From Apostichopus japonicus (Eukaryota > Echinodermata > Holothuroidea > Aspidochirotida > Stichopodidae): a stretch of DNA of 64,000 bases. The stretch spans positions 24,225,166 to 24,289,165 of the forward strand of contig NC_092579.1 in NCBI RefSeq assembly GCF_037975245.1, given 5' to 3'. The notes under the pieces were generated by a model, which saw only the letters and a list, made by a program, of their open reading frames with translations, searched no databases and was not told the DNA's origin. Shown here piece by piece: positions 37,352 through 49,100 of this stretch (positions within the stretch are counted from its first letter, which is position 1; each line of letters starts with the position of its first letter). Position numbers and translations under genes: made by a program.

Positions 37352-37749
37352 TTGCTAGATATATGAAGAAGAAATTTACATACCAATACATGTTATCGGT
37401 CATCGATTGGCACAACAAGCCAGATTCTGATGACAGCTGCCTCAAGAAACCCAATAAATGGCCTAATAAGCACCGAGCCATCAATGTGGACCATTACCGA
37501 AACATCGATGCGTGTTAGTCTTCCACCCCCTACCTCTAATGCTATTTAAGTCCACATGTGGGCATATCCTGCAAATCTACCGGTAGCCCACAGGGGTTTG
37601 AGTTGGGAGAAAGGCCTTGACAGCTTGAAACGACAAATGATGCCAACTTCCCTCAAGTTAAAAGTCTGGCTGAGTTGGCAAGGCCAGTCAGCATGAAAGA
37701 GAAAAAACTTTTTTTGCATTTCTGTCACCAAAGTTGCACATCTTTTTGG

Positions 37750-37931
37750 TTGCTATTTTGCCTCACAGGTGCCATCACCTGCGATCTGGGGGGTGCTGAA
37801 ATCTCAAATTTTCTCTGTACGCTCCGCGCCAACCAAGGTGGCGCTCCGCTTAGATAGTAAACTCCGCCCCCCCCCCACAAGAAAGAACAGCCCCCATGGC
37901 CCCCACTCAAAAAATCCTAGCTACGCCACTG
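37750..37931. mobile_element. Truncated hAT-like MITE, right half
   Basis: It ends in CCTAGCTACGCCACTG at 37,931 and holds the GCGCCAACCAAGGTGGCGC core (37,822-37,858) after a GTACGCTCC segment shared with the copies at 33,400 and 36,730. No matching left end was found upstream. Confidence 0.6.
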
Positions 37932-38199
37932 TGCGTGTAATTTTTTGTAAAATAAATTTGCAAAAAGAGTACACCATTATTCTGATAAAGTGAAGGTGAG
38001 AGGGGCACTCTGACTGCATCAATAGTCTCCATCTGAAAGGGGGCATCCAAGATGAAATGGCCTGGAGTAGCCTGGTAAAAAGTAGTTTGCATCACCACCT
38101 ACTCCCCAAAGACGTAAATCCCAGCTCATTGCTCGAAATTGCAAATATATGCCCGGCAAACCATGAATACATGATTTATTGGAAATAAATTTTACTCCA

Positions 38200-38369
38200 A
38201 ACTTTCACGAAAAGTAGCACCAGATTGCACCGAGGACCTCCATATTTTGTGAAATTTTCCCAAAGGGGAGGGGGGCACCCACTCCCCTTAGACCCCTCCC
38301 CCAGGACGACGATTAGGCATTTCCCATCTGGGCCCCCCCCCCTTCGGCGAAATCCTGGATCCGCCACTG
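38200..38369. mobile_element. Truncated MITE ending in GGATCCGCCACTG
   Basis: The GCACCAGATTGCACCGAGGA and GACCCCTCCCCCAGG segments resemble the right part of the element ending at 36,084, and the end CCTGGATCCGCCACTG resembles the 36,842 end type. No left end was found. Confidence 0.5.
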
Positions 38370-39859
38370 CATCAGATGATCAGACAATATTTATCGCAAA
38401 TAAGAGCAAAGCTATAATAGAGAAACACTGCCCAAATGTTAGTCCATTTGTAAAATGATCTTCAAAAGCTTTACTTTTCTATTATAATCATCTTGTTGAT
38501 TTAACCTTGAGAACTGATACATTTGGAATGTTAGGCTCTCAAGTTTTTCTGTATTTACAATTTTCCTAAGTTTTAATAATATAATGAAAAACAACACCTT
38601 TCCAGCTGATTTGCTATAGAAACACCATTTACTCTGCAAGTTACCAGATGCATACACAAAAGATTACAAATTTAGCAAACTTAAAATCTGAAGCCGAAGA
38701 CTTCATTGTTTGGCCAAGCGACGGCAGACCCTCATTTCACACAAAGGTTGCTATTACTAAACTCGTAGGGTCTGCACTGGTTTGTCAATATTAGCAAAAA
38801 CATTCAACAGGTAAAATAAATTTATCAAAGGAACAAAGGCCCCCAATTTCCAATAACCCATTTATAGTCCTGTGTATTCTAGTTAGTGACATGTCATCCT
38901 TGAAACAGCCTGAAAACGGCCAACTTATGTATTTTTTTGCATGAAAGCTACCAATGATGATCTGAGATCACCCTGATTAGCTTTAAGAAGTTCCCGAGGA
39001 CCGATTTCTCGAAAAACGTAAAGATTTCCCTCAGACAAACCACAAAATTATTCTATGCCGACAGTCGCTTTGTTTTCCTCGCCGGAAAATAATTTAGGTT
39101 TGGGGGGGGGGCGGTATGAAGTTTTTTTTCAATTTTTTTAATTTGGGACGTCAAAATGCGTATTTCTTTTCTTTCTACTTTTTTACTCTTACGTTTGTCA
39201 TAAAAGTAAACAGCGCCACCAGTTCAACGGATACACCAACACCAAAGAAGACAACATTGAAGGAGACAACAACATTAAATGAGACAACAACATCAAAGAG
39301 ACAACAACATGATAACAGACAGCATAGAAGTAAACAACAGATTACATTGCCCTATCCATACATTTACACCTGCATCAATGTCATCATTAATTTAGCCTTA
39401 TAGGAACATTGTAGAGATTTAGAATACTTTAAAGGTGAATATCGTGAAAACCCGATTAGCTGTAGAAAATTACTAGCATTCAAATCTTTTTTTCTTGGAA
39501 TATGACAAACCAAGACAAACTTGAAGATGTCTAGGTTCTTCCCCAATGATGGATTGGTTGTAGCAACTGGCAATCGGCGAGTGTTGTACATGCAGCTACT
39601 ACGACCCCCCCCCCCATCCCTTTCCTTTCCCATCGACCCCCTCCCCCTCTACCGTTCCCGTCCCCGGCAACAATATCTCCAACCCTGATAACAAACAAAG
39701 GATCTCAACTTGAAAATAGTCTGCAGTCGTAAATGCAAATACCTGCTTTCAGCAAGGTCCCCTATTAATTTAGAAAATTCCGTGGTTTTCCAAGATAACT
39801 CCAAAAATTACTAGCAGAAATACATTTAAATCTGGTCATATTGGTCACCTGATATTTTA
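38370..39859. other. Upstream region of the TBC1D2B-like gene
   Basis: This 1.5 kb precedes the first start codon and should include the promoter and 5' UTR. Visible items are a short (AGACAACAACATTA)n-like tandem at about 39,248-39,310, a C-rich stretch near 39,600-39,670 and no clear TATA box at a fitting distance. The transcription start cannot be placed from sequence. Confidence 0.35.
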
Positions 39860-40186
39860 ATGGCGATGGCTACGCAGCCACATAGAGCGGAAGTCTTTAC
39901 TCAGTCGAATATATCGAATTCGAAACACACCCCCTCAGAAGGGCAACATGCCGTGCCTACAGGAATTCTTGTGTCTTTCGACGATAAAGAAGAAGAATCA
40001 GGGGAAAATTCACTCCACTTTCCCTTAGACGGTAAAAGTATGGACCCGCCAGATAAAACTCGGAGTAGAAGCCTAGGTGAAGCTACGGTGTCTACAGTCG
40101 AAATTAACGGTAGCCCGTCGGTTGAAGCAGTGGAGGGGTCGACCGCATCAGACGACAGCAGTGAAAGATTGCAAAAAGATACTCAG
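39860..40186 (+). CDS. TBC1D2B: TBC1D2B-like exon 1 (N-terminal leader)
   Basis: It codes for 109 residues and ends exactly on a codon (..DTQ) at a CAG|gtgtgt donor. The peptide is rich in Ser, Thr, Glu, Asp and Pro with no hydrophobic segment, so it is probably a disordered cytosolic leader; vertebrate relatives also have a low-complexity stretch before the PH domain. There are two candidate starts. ATG 39860 has a weak context (T at -3), whereas ATG 39866, two codons later, has G at both -3 and +4, so either may be used. The ATGGCGATGGC at the start resembles the YY1-type motif seen at the 5' end of many housekeeping genes. The exon is assigned by its phase fit to exon 2 and its position; its sequence alone shows no conserved motif. 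Confidence 0.8.
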
Positions 40187-43100
40187 GTGTGTTCATTCTT
40201 TCGAAAGGCAATCAGGGGTGTCAGGTCTAGGTTAGGGGTTGGAACATAGCCGACCTCTGTTAATCTTTCAACGAAAATATGATATTGTCAGTTCATGGAA
40301 TGATGGAAGCTTATTTTAACAACTAGTACTAGCTATGCCTAACAATTACTGTTAGAAGGTGCGTAAATTAGGATAACTTAGCTTTTGAGCCCAGGCTCAA
40401 GTTGACAACAGTTGCACACACAAACACATTGGTAATGTATGTATGCTGCCAAACTGGTACTGAGAAGTCATGATGTACCCTAGTTTTGTTGTAAGACTCA
40501 TTATTTAGCTGGATGTGATTTCTGTTCCCCACAGTTATCTCTGTTTCCTTTTTTTTATATTCCAGGGTGTGATCTCGTTGTCATTCATACCCAACCATCT
40601 CTTCTATTATCAGAACAGCAATGGTGCCTAGCTGTTGTTAAAAGATGCTTATTATAACCACACAACTTAGACCTCTTCCCAAACCCCCCAAAATGTCATC
40701 CTTTTCCCGTCATACAAAATATGGGAACCAAAGGTAAACAGTATGGGATTTAGTGTTAGGAGGATGGATTAAAAGTATTGCTGTAATAATGTTTAAATGG
40801 TTTTATATAAAGCTTGGTTTATTAAGTATCAATAAAATATAGTGGTGAAGAACAGAAGTATTTTTACATTTTACCATAAAAGTTTTCAATTTTTAAACAT
40901 TACTAGTAGGCCTGCACAAAAGCGTGTGATAGGTAGGTAGTACAAAAGTGCATAGTACGTCTTGCTCCTACATAAACAGGCTGTCACTGTAATGCAGGCT
41001 AACTGTTCTACAAAATACAGGCAGCACAGCTGGCTGCGCAACTCTTTGTCTTGGATATTATCAGATTGCAAATAATAACGCAAGCTCTTTGCACCACACA
41101 AACTTCTCCGATGGTACACTGGATGCATAGAAGTTTGTGCAATGAGACACTCCTGATAACATGTAGCACACCTGGGGGGTTGGGAGGGGGAGGGAACAAC
41201 GCTCCTCTTAAACTCCTCCCTAGGACCCCCCCCCAAAAAAAAATTAAAACTGTGGCTTACTAAAAGTAATTTATTAAAGCAAGATATGTCAAGTTATACA
41301 TATTTATGAAGTTACCACACACAGATTCCCATGTGTGCATTTCTTAATCAATAGGATGTCTCCATGCTGGCAGGCACGTAGCCAAGTGGGGGGGGGGGGC
41401 AAAGTTGGCAGCCGCTCCCCTTGAGCATATTTTTAAAAAATTTTTTTAATGTTTTTATGATATCGCTAGTATTTTCAAAAGAGAAAATGCTAAGATGCAA
41501 CTTACAAGGCCTGGGAAGTGCCATTTCCAGTGATCTGGGAGGCATTTTCAGCCAAAATGTTCTTGTATGCTTCGCGCCAACCCATAGTGGCGCTACGCTT
41601 AGATAGCTTGAAATGCCAAATCTACAGTTTCGCCCCTCCCTTGGCAAATTCCTGGCTACGCGCCTGCATGCTGGTCCTACCCCAAAGTGGCCATTGAAAC
41701 TTCTAATTGTTGTGTAACATCAGCTAGCCGGACATTTCTGAAATTGTATGCATGATTTCATGATAAGTTTATATTTTTCAGCATGCAACTGATTCATTCA
41801 AACTTTGCGGATATCTGGAAAAGCTTGGGGAAAAGGGAATTCTAAAGACCTACAAGAAGAGATGGTAAGCATACATAAGTTCAGTACAGAGATGTTTATT
41901 TTGTTGTGGAAATATTAACACATTTGAGTTGAAATTAAATCTTAAGCTTGTAAACTTACTTGTACAAGTTAAAGAAGGTTTAGGAATCGTGGGCAACTGA
42001 AGAATTTAGCCAAGGAGTCTTCAAACTTACATGATCTAGCAGATGCATGTTGATGGTTTGACAACAAATCAAAGATAATAACCAAGGCTAAGAGTTTTGA
42101 ACTTTTGATGCATTGCTACATTGTCAGAAACTGTTGTTTTTTGCAACATTTAGTCAACAGTGTTTTTCTGGTGATTGTATAGTTGTTTACCAATTGTCTG
42201 CAAGCATTCTTGCATCTTCTGTCCTCATTGAACATAAACCTTGAACCTTTATTGTGTAGTGATAGTGATGTTTGCTTTGGTTTCATCATGTGCTTGTACA
42301 CAAAATCAGTAATTTTTTATTTGATTGTGACATTCTTAAAACGAAATACTTGTGTTAGGAGGCCACCATTGAATTGTTAGTTGACCATCATGTTATAGTA
42401 TCTTGACCATCATTTTCATCACTGATGTTATGAGTTTGGACACTTCAGTTTGTAATTTATATAGGCAGCTAGTATCTCTGTTTCGCAATTATGCCTGTTC
42501 TGTCTGCCCTTGAGGGGTATACTGTAAAGGAAAAATAAAAAAAAATCATTCTTTGTTTTTGCTTTTTAATATTCTTTATTTTATTTTCAATCACTTGTTC
42601 TACTTGATTTAGCCTTGAGTCAACCTGAAACACTTCCTTAGTCCTTACACAACTATGATATTTAACATTTAAAATCAGTGCGGTATGTATATATTTTTGT
42701 GGTAAAACGGATAAATGAAATGCAACGAAACAAAATAACATGGCATGTGCGTTAATACCAAAGTGCTTAATTTGATTGTTGGAATGTTGCCTAAATGTTC
42801 GCAGTTATTTGGCCTAGTGGTCCAGTAGATCATATTTGTCTGTGCAACAGTTGAGTGAAACATTTTTGTATGTGAAGGCTGTAAAAACAGCATGATATTT
42901 TATTCCTTGCCAGAGACAAAAATGGAATCTATTTCATGGTTATCGCCTGTGTTCGTGGGTGTGTAAGTGACACTTGATTGTAAAAACCGTAACTCCAAAA
43001 TTTCCAGGTGGAATAACTTGGTACATAGTATGTGGATCCATCTTATTATGTAGAAGGACTCTCTTCTTTTCTGTGGAGGTCAAATTTTATTTGAGGTCAA

Positions 43101-46100
43101 AAGAGGACAAAGTCTGAAAACTTTGTAAACATGATAACTCAAAGAGTACATATTTGTTGAACTTCATACTTGATACATAGATCCAGCTTGTTGAGTACAA
43201 GAACCATATCAAAATTGGTAGAGGTCAAAGGTCACATGAGGTCCACATGTGTCAATGTTAATGTATGTAATCCTTGTAAATATATGCCAACTCCATGTGT
43301 CTCTATTTCACATAGGATTACTATTCTTTTTGGATATTGAAACATTTTGGAATGAAAATTCTATAACTGTAAATACTTCCCAGTGAATTAATTGGCTGAT
43401 GCCCACAAGTGATTGCTACAAATAAGAGCTGGATATCCCTGATCTTTTCTGGTTCTCACTTAATTCTTAAACAAGTTGAACTCACTTGCTCTACATTAGT
43501 CACAGGTGTGGAATTTTGAGCAAATTTGTAAGGGATCACAAAGCCACCTGGCTTTCTGGTTTAATGTACAGTACATTGCAAATGAATTCTTACTATCGGG
43601 GGGAAAAGGATTGGAACATACCAAGTGAGGTAACTTCCTGAATGGATTGTGAAAAGGGAAATTGCATTCAAATTAACAACAAATTTGGATTGGAAGACTG
43701 TGTATGAAAACATTAGGACGATAGTTGATAAAAGTTATGAAACAAACCAAAATCAGCCTTGGAGGTTGTCTGGCAGACAAATTTAGATGGCATTGTAACT
43801 AAATGGAGATAGTGGAATAAAACAAAATAATGGTAGGCCTATTATTCACCTTAGAGTTAAGTTTTACTGGTCCAAAGCTGGTGTACCATTCACAAAATTG
43901 ACATATCTCTCCTTACAGTGTGCATATTAGTCATTCATCATTATTTTGCTACATTTTTTCGGATAGCAAAATTTGCTGTTTTGACAACCAAAAGGTACGA
44001 CCTGGTTGTCCAGAGACAACCAGAAAAAAACCTTACAATTTGCCCAGATGTTGATCCACCTTATTGAGTACACCCCATTCTTCCAGTGGTGGTCAAAGTT
44101 CAACAGAGGTCAAGGTTTGTAATCTCTGTGAATAATAACTTCACACATAGCGCTTGAGTAAACTACATAGCAATCAAAAGTCTAAAAAGCTTGTGAAAGA
44201 CTACCTCTACATGTAAACTTTGAATGCAGTTCATAATTTTTATCCATCGTATTAAGAACAGTACGGAACAACAGTACATGTTCCCAGTGAGATAGATTGG
44301 TAGCAGACATCACTGAACCCTGTGTTCAAGAGACATTCTATGATATTTATCAATGAGGTAGCTTTGCAAATACATGTGCATTCAGAAATGAAAGAACAGA
44401 GAACACTAGTCCAATACTTTGTACTTTGTAGTGTTAGATTTTATTTCATTTATGAGATTGCTCAGCATTTTAGAATTGATTTAAAGGAACTTTTAAGTGA
44501 AAAATGGGATCCAGTCATTTCGGTCATATCATTTTCTTGTCTTTGTATCGCCCTAAGACTTGCCCTGTGATGAATTTTAGTTTTTGTGACAGAGTGCTTA
44601 AAATGTTGGCCCGTCCTGCCAGAAATTTGAATCTAACACTGACTCTATGTCGAGATGTGGTAAGTCAGTGCGGCAGAATCGATCAGATCTCACTCTAAGC
44701 TTTGCCTTGATACAAAACACAGGAATTTGTACAGACTTCGCATACAGCTGTGAATACAATTGATCTCACTCTAAGCTTGGCCTTGATGCTATAGGACTAT
44801 AGGACTATATCTTTCTGAGATAATAATGCCTTTTTCTGACTGTTTTTGTGTACGAGGACTTGTGTCCCTTTACTATATTCACTACTTGTTAAATTGCATT
44901 GATAATCAGTGAACTGTGTATAATTAGTTATGCACTATCATTTTTGTAAGATAAGTTATAGTTGTTGAAATGAAAGTTTGTTAGTCCTGTTAGCCCTGGT
45001 AATGAAGTGTATTAACTTAACCTCACTCTGTTACAAGTTGACTAATCAGATGAGATTTAGGGTTACTTGTTAATATCCTTTATCAATGTGATTAAAGTCA
45101 AACTTGCTTATTGGATATTTAGAGGTATCATTTCTTTAATGAACTATTGTCATAAAGGTTACTGTTTCATGTGTGCATTTAATTGTGGACAATACTGTAA
45201 ATGTGTTTCATGCGTACATTTTACTGTGGACACTATATCTTAAATATAAGTGTTTCATATGTGCATTTTACTGTGGACATTAATCATGTTCCTAAGTACT
45301 CTCTTGTATTAATGGTCAAACTATTCATGAAGCTACTAAGAAGGAAGGTGGTACTGTTTCACAGTGTGTATATATGTACATTAAGTTTACATACACACCA
45401 ACACATGTACTCCAGGAGATCTCTCCACGACTTCCTAGATCTTTGAGTCTAACAATGGGAAATTGGCATTTCCTCTTACAGTATGACTTTCGGTTAGGGG
45501 TGGTACCATAAATTGTTGGTCAGAGGAGAATTACAATAATATGCTTACATACTCATACTGAACATGTTAGTTTCCTTCAGAATATGGAATGTCAAATGAG
45601 TGCTATTTTCAGAACACACCTCTAGCAAAATCAAATAATCACTTTAAAAGTGTTATTTAAAGGTGTCAAATCTTTTTACTAGGAGAGCCTGCTGACATAA
45701 GCATTTAATTTTGTTATCATTTTGTAAACTTGGATATTTATAGATCTTAGCATTAATTACCACAAATTGCACTCATTTGTTACTAAACAAAAAAAAATTA
45801 AATTGTGCATGTCAGGTTCCATCAGTTCCAGTAATGGTGTGCACAAATAAATTTATGAGATGATATTAATATGACTACATAGATCTGTGAATTAGAGAGG
45901 AAGAGATATAATAATCTTACAACTTTTGGAGGACCTATGAAGTAGGTTTGCTTCCAACCAGGTTAAAACATATTAAATATTAAACAGTTAAAACTCATAT
46001 CTACCATTGTAAAACTGTCCCCTTGCTCAGGAAGAGATTTTGTTTTGTGTATTAAGTATTGTTTTGAATAGTTCCAATATTAGCGTTGTGAAATATTGGC

Positions 46101-49100
46101 GGCAGGTTACAAGGGTATAGCACAAACAGTAAAAACAATGCCATATTTAATATACAGTGGAATAAAATATTGCAACTTTAAATGGAGATTTTCAGGGTAA
46201 AATGTAACTAAATCTTTGTCATAAACAACTTAGAAATTTAAGAGTCCAATAAAAAATATGTGTTTTGCTTTATTCTCTCTAGACATTGATTTTCAAGGAA
46301 TCCAATTCAGTGGTAAAAGATAATTAAGACTTTCAAGGAAAGAACAATGATGCCAATAAACAAAGTCAATATTAACTGATGACTAGAGCTAAATCTGTAC
46401 TTATATTATTGCCCACCATCTCCAGGAAAATGAACCATTATATGCCAGATACTACAGTTAACAGCTTGTAATGTATAAAAAGTGTAGGAGGAATGTGTCT
46501 AAGTACAAAGTTAACTTTGCTAGGACTTGATGTGGTTTAATACAAATTTTAATTCAAATGTTGGTTGAACACAGATGCATTCACTTATTGTGCTGTCTTC
46601 TCACATGAAAGTGCATGAAAAGCCTCTCTCATTTAGTCCACAGTTCTCTGGAAGGACTTAGCAAAATATTACCTCAAAAATAAATGAAGATAAATCTCTA
46701 TCCGTAAAAGAGAAAAGGATATCTGTTAATGTTGTTAATCTGTCAGACAGTGTCAGTGTTAATATTATATTGTATAATTATAAATAATTTCACATGTATA
46801 GAGGTCAGGTACAGTGAATAGAACTTGTAGTCTTCTACAGTAACTCCACTGTAATCCTCATCAACAACAATCTGGACCATTCACTACACTGTAAAACCAT
46901 ACCTACCATGTAGTGTGGTGATTAATAAACTCACTCAATTGATAGCAAGTCTTGATCTGACCATTCAAAGCCAATTTCTAAGAAATTCAACAACTTCAAT
47001 GTTCATGATATCAAACATCAAGTTGCTGTTTTTATGTTGCAGACTTCTCAAAGTATTCTGCTAAGTCCTTTCTCTGATTGTATTGGTGGATGCATAGATG
47101 GATACAGTACTAGATATTGCTCTGACTGTACAAATCCATTATAGCAGCTAACTCTTACTCAACCAAAACATCAGGTTTACTGGGTCTGATACTTGGAATG
47201 CCATCTCCTTCTATTTCCTCTGTCAAGCGTAACTTTATGAACTATTTGTTTAGAGACTATTTGTACTTCCAGATATTGCTGTTCAAGAGTTCTGTATTAC
47301 CTATATTGTGTTCTTTACGTTATAGTCTATTTATGTTTCTGTGTGTATTTGTTCGTGTTTCTATTATGTAGGTTTGTAAGGTGTTTGTACAAGCTACTGT
47401 ACTGTTTGTTTGCATGTATGTTTATGGTGTCCCTTTGTATTTGTAGCTACTATTTTGGGGTTCACAAAAGCCAAGCTTACAGTGGCTTGCCAATGAATCT
47501 CCTCAACCATTCTGTATGTATCTGTACTTTGTATTTGTCATATTTTACATCATTACTACGGTATGTAGTCCAGTACAGTAGTCTTGTTTTAATATACTGT
47601 TATATCTGTTGCAACGTTTGAAAGAAAGTTGAATTTAATTGAATCTAATTGAGTTGAATAGAATGTGTTCTGTGATACTACTAAAATATTATTTGATCTT
47701 TTGTCAGTATGAAGGAGTTGCGTAGAAAACAAAACACCACTATAATAAACATAGAAAATGAATTTGAGATTGATTGCGTGGGTGATGATAATGATGTCTA
47801 GATTCACTTTCTCTGTGACACAAAAGGCTTGATCTGCATGGACTTAAGATGCTATTATATATGCTATTTATAGTCAGGGCTGTGTAGATTGAGTATGTCG
47901 GCGACTCATATCAAGTTATGTGTATGTGCAGCATGGAGACATGTGTTGCCAAGGAACAAGGGAGTCATCTTGACTGCTGCCTATGTATAATGTACTAATA
48001 ACTTGTAGGATCCACTTGGTAAGAACAACATTGATAGAGATCAGTTCAACAGGTCAAAGCTTGAAAACCTTGTCACCATGATAACTCAAAAAGTAAAAAT
48101 TTTAGGAACCAGAGCCGTATTGTTTTCTGTTGAGGTCAAAGGTTATTTGAGGTCAATAACTCAGGGAAAGTGAAGGTTGGGATCAATTTCAGACTTGGTT
48201 TATGGATCCCTCTTGGTAAGTATAACAAGCTCTGCTGAAATTGGTGGAGGTCAAAGGTTACTTGAGGTCAACTTGTTAATATTTAGAAGATGATTTCTGA
48301 TGAAAAAACTGGAAATCTCCTTCATGAACCATACTTTGGCAGGGCTTGAACCCAGGGCCTTGCAGATCTGCTAGCCTTCATTGCTTCGTACGCTACTGCC
48401 TTTATCTTATAGATCATAGCACTGGTTTACATATGTAACACTTTCTGTTGTTAAATCTGTGCAGATATTGTTAGATTTTTGCGGCTGATACTGACTGTTA
48501 GGATTTTTGAAGTATAACAGACTTCATCTGAAGGCTACTAGTGGAATCGATAGCAAAGGATGTTTCTCTCAGAGGACGGGAACATTGTAACATCATCCAG
48601 ATCTCAAGGGTCTTTACAAAGTTAGCTCCTTGAAAGTTATCTTGGATTCTTTCCGACAGACAGGATTTTCTTTGGCAGATGCTTTTATATGGCAGTCAAT
48701 GCCAGATAACAATCGAGAATGGACACTTCTGACTCCAGATGATAGATATAAGAGAATGCCAACCTCTCTGTAGATCTCACCAAGGATTTGAGACTTCATT
48801 GTACAAGTTTCCTCCCAATCCTTTTCAATGAAGGAACAACAATAGAAACTACAGATGAATCATATCAGCGGTTCACATAGGTCTGGAGGACTATTTAACT
48901 TTGGGCCATCATGAAACAGTTATAGTGGGCTCTCAAGAACTGGGACCGAACTAACTGCTTATGGCAAGAATCAGTTACATTTTTTATCGGGAGACATCTT
49001 TCTACTGGAAACTATCAATGGATGAGACTAAGTTGTGATGTTAGGGCTCAAGTATGATACCTGAAACAGATAGAGAATGTTGGCATAACTGAAGTGTGTC

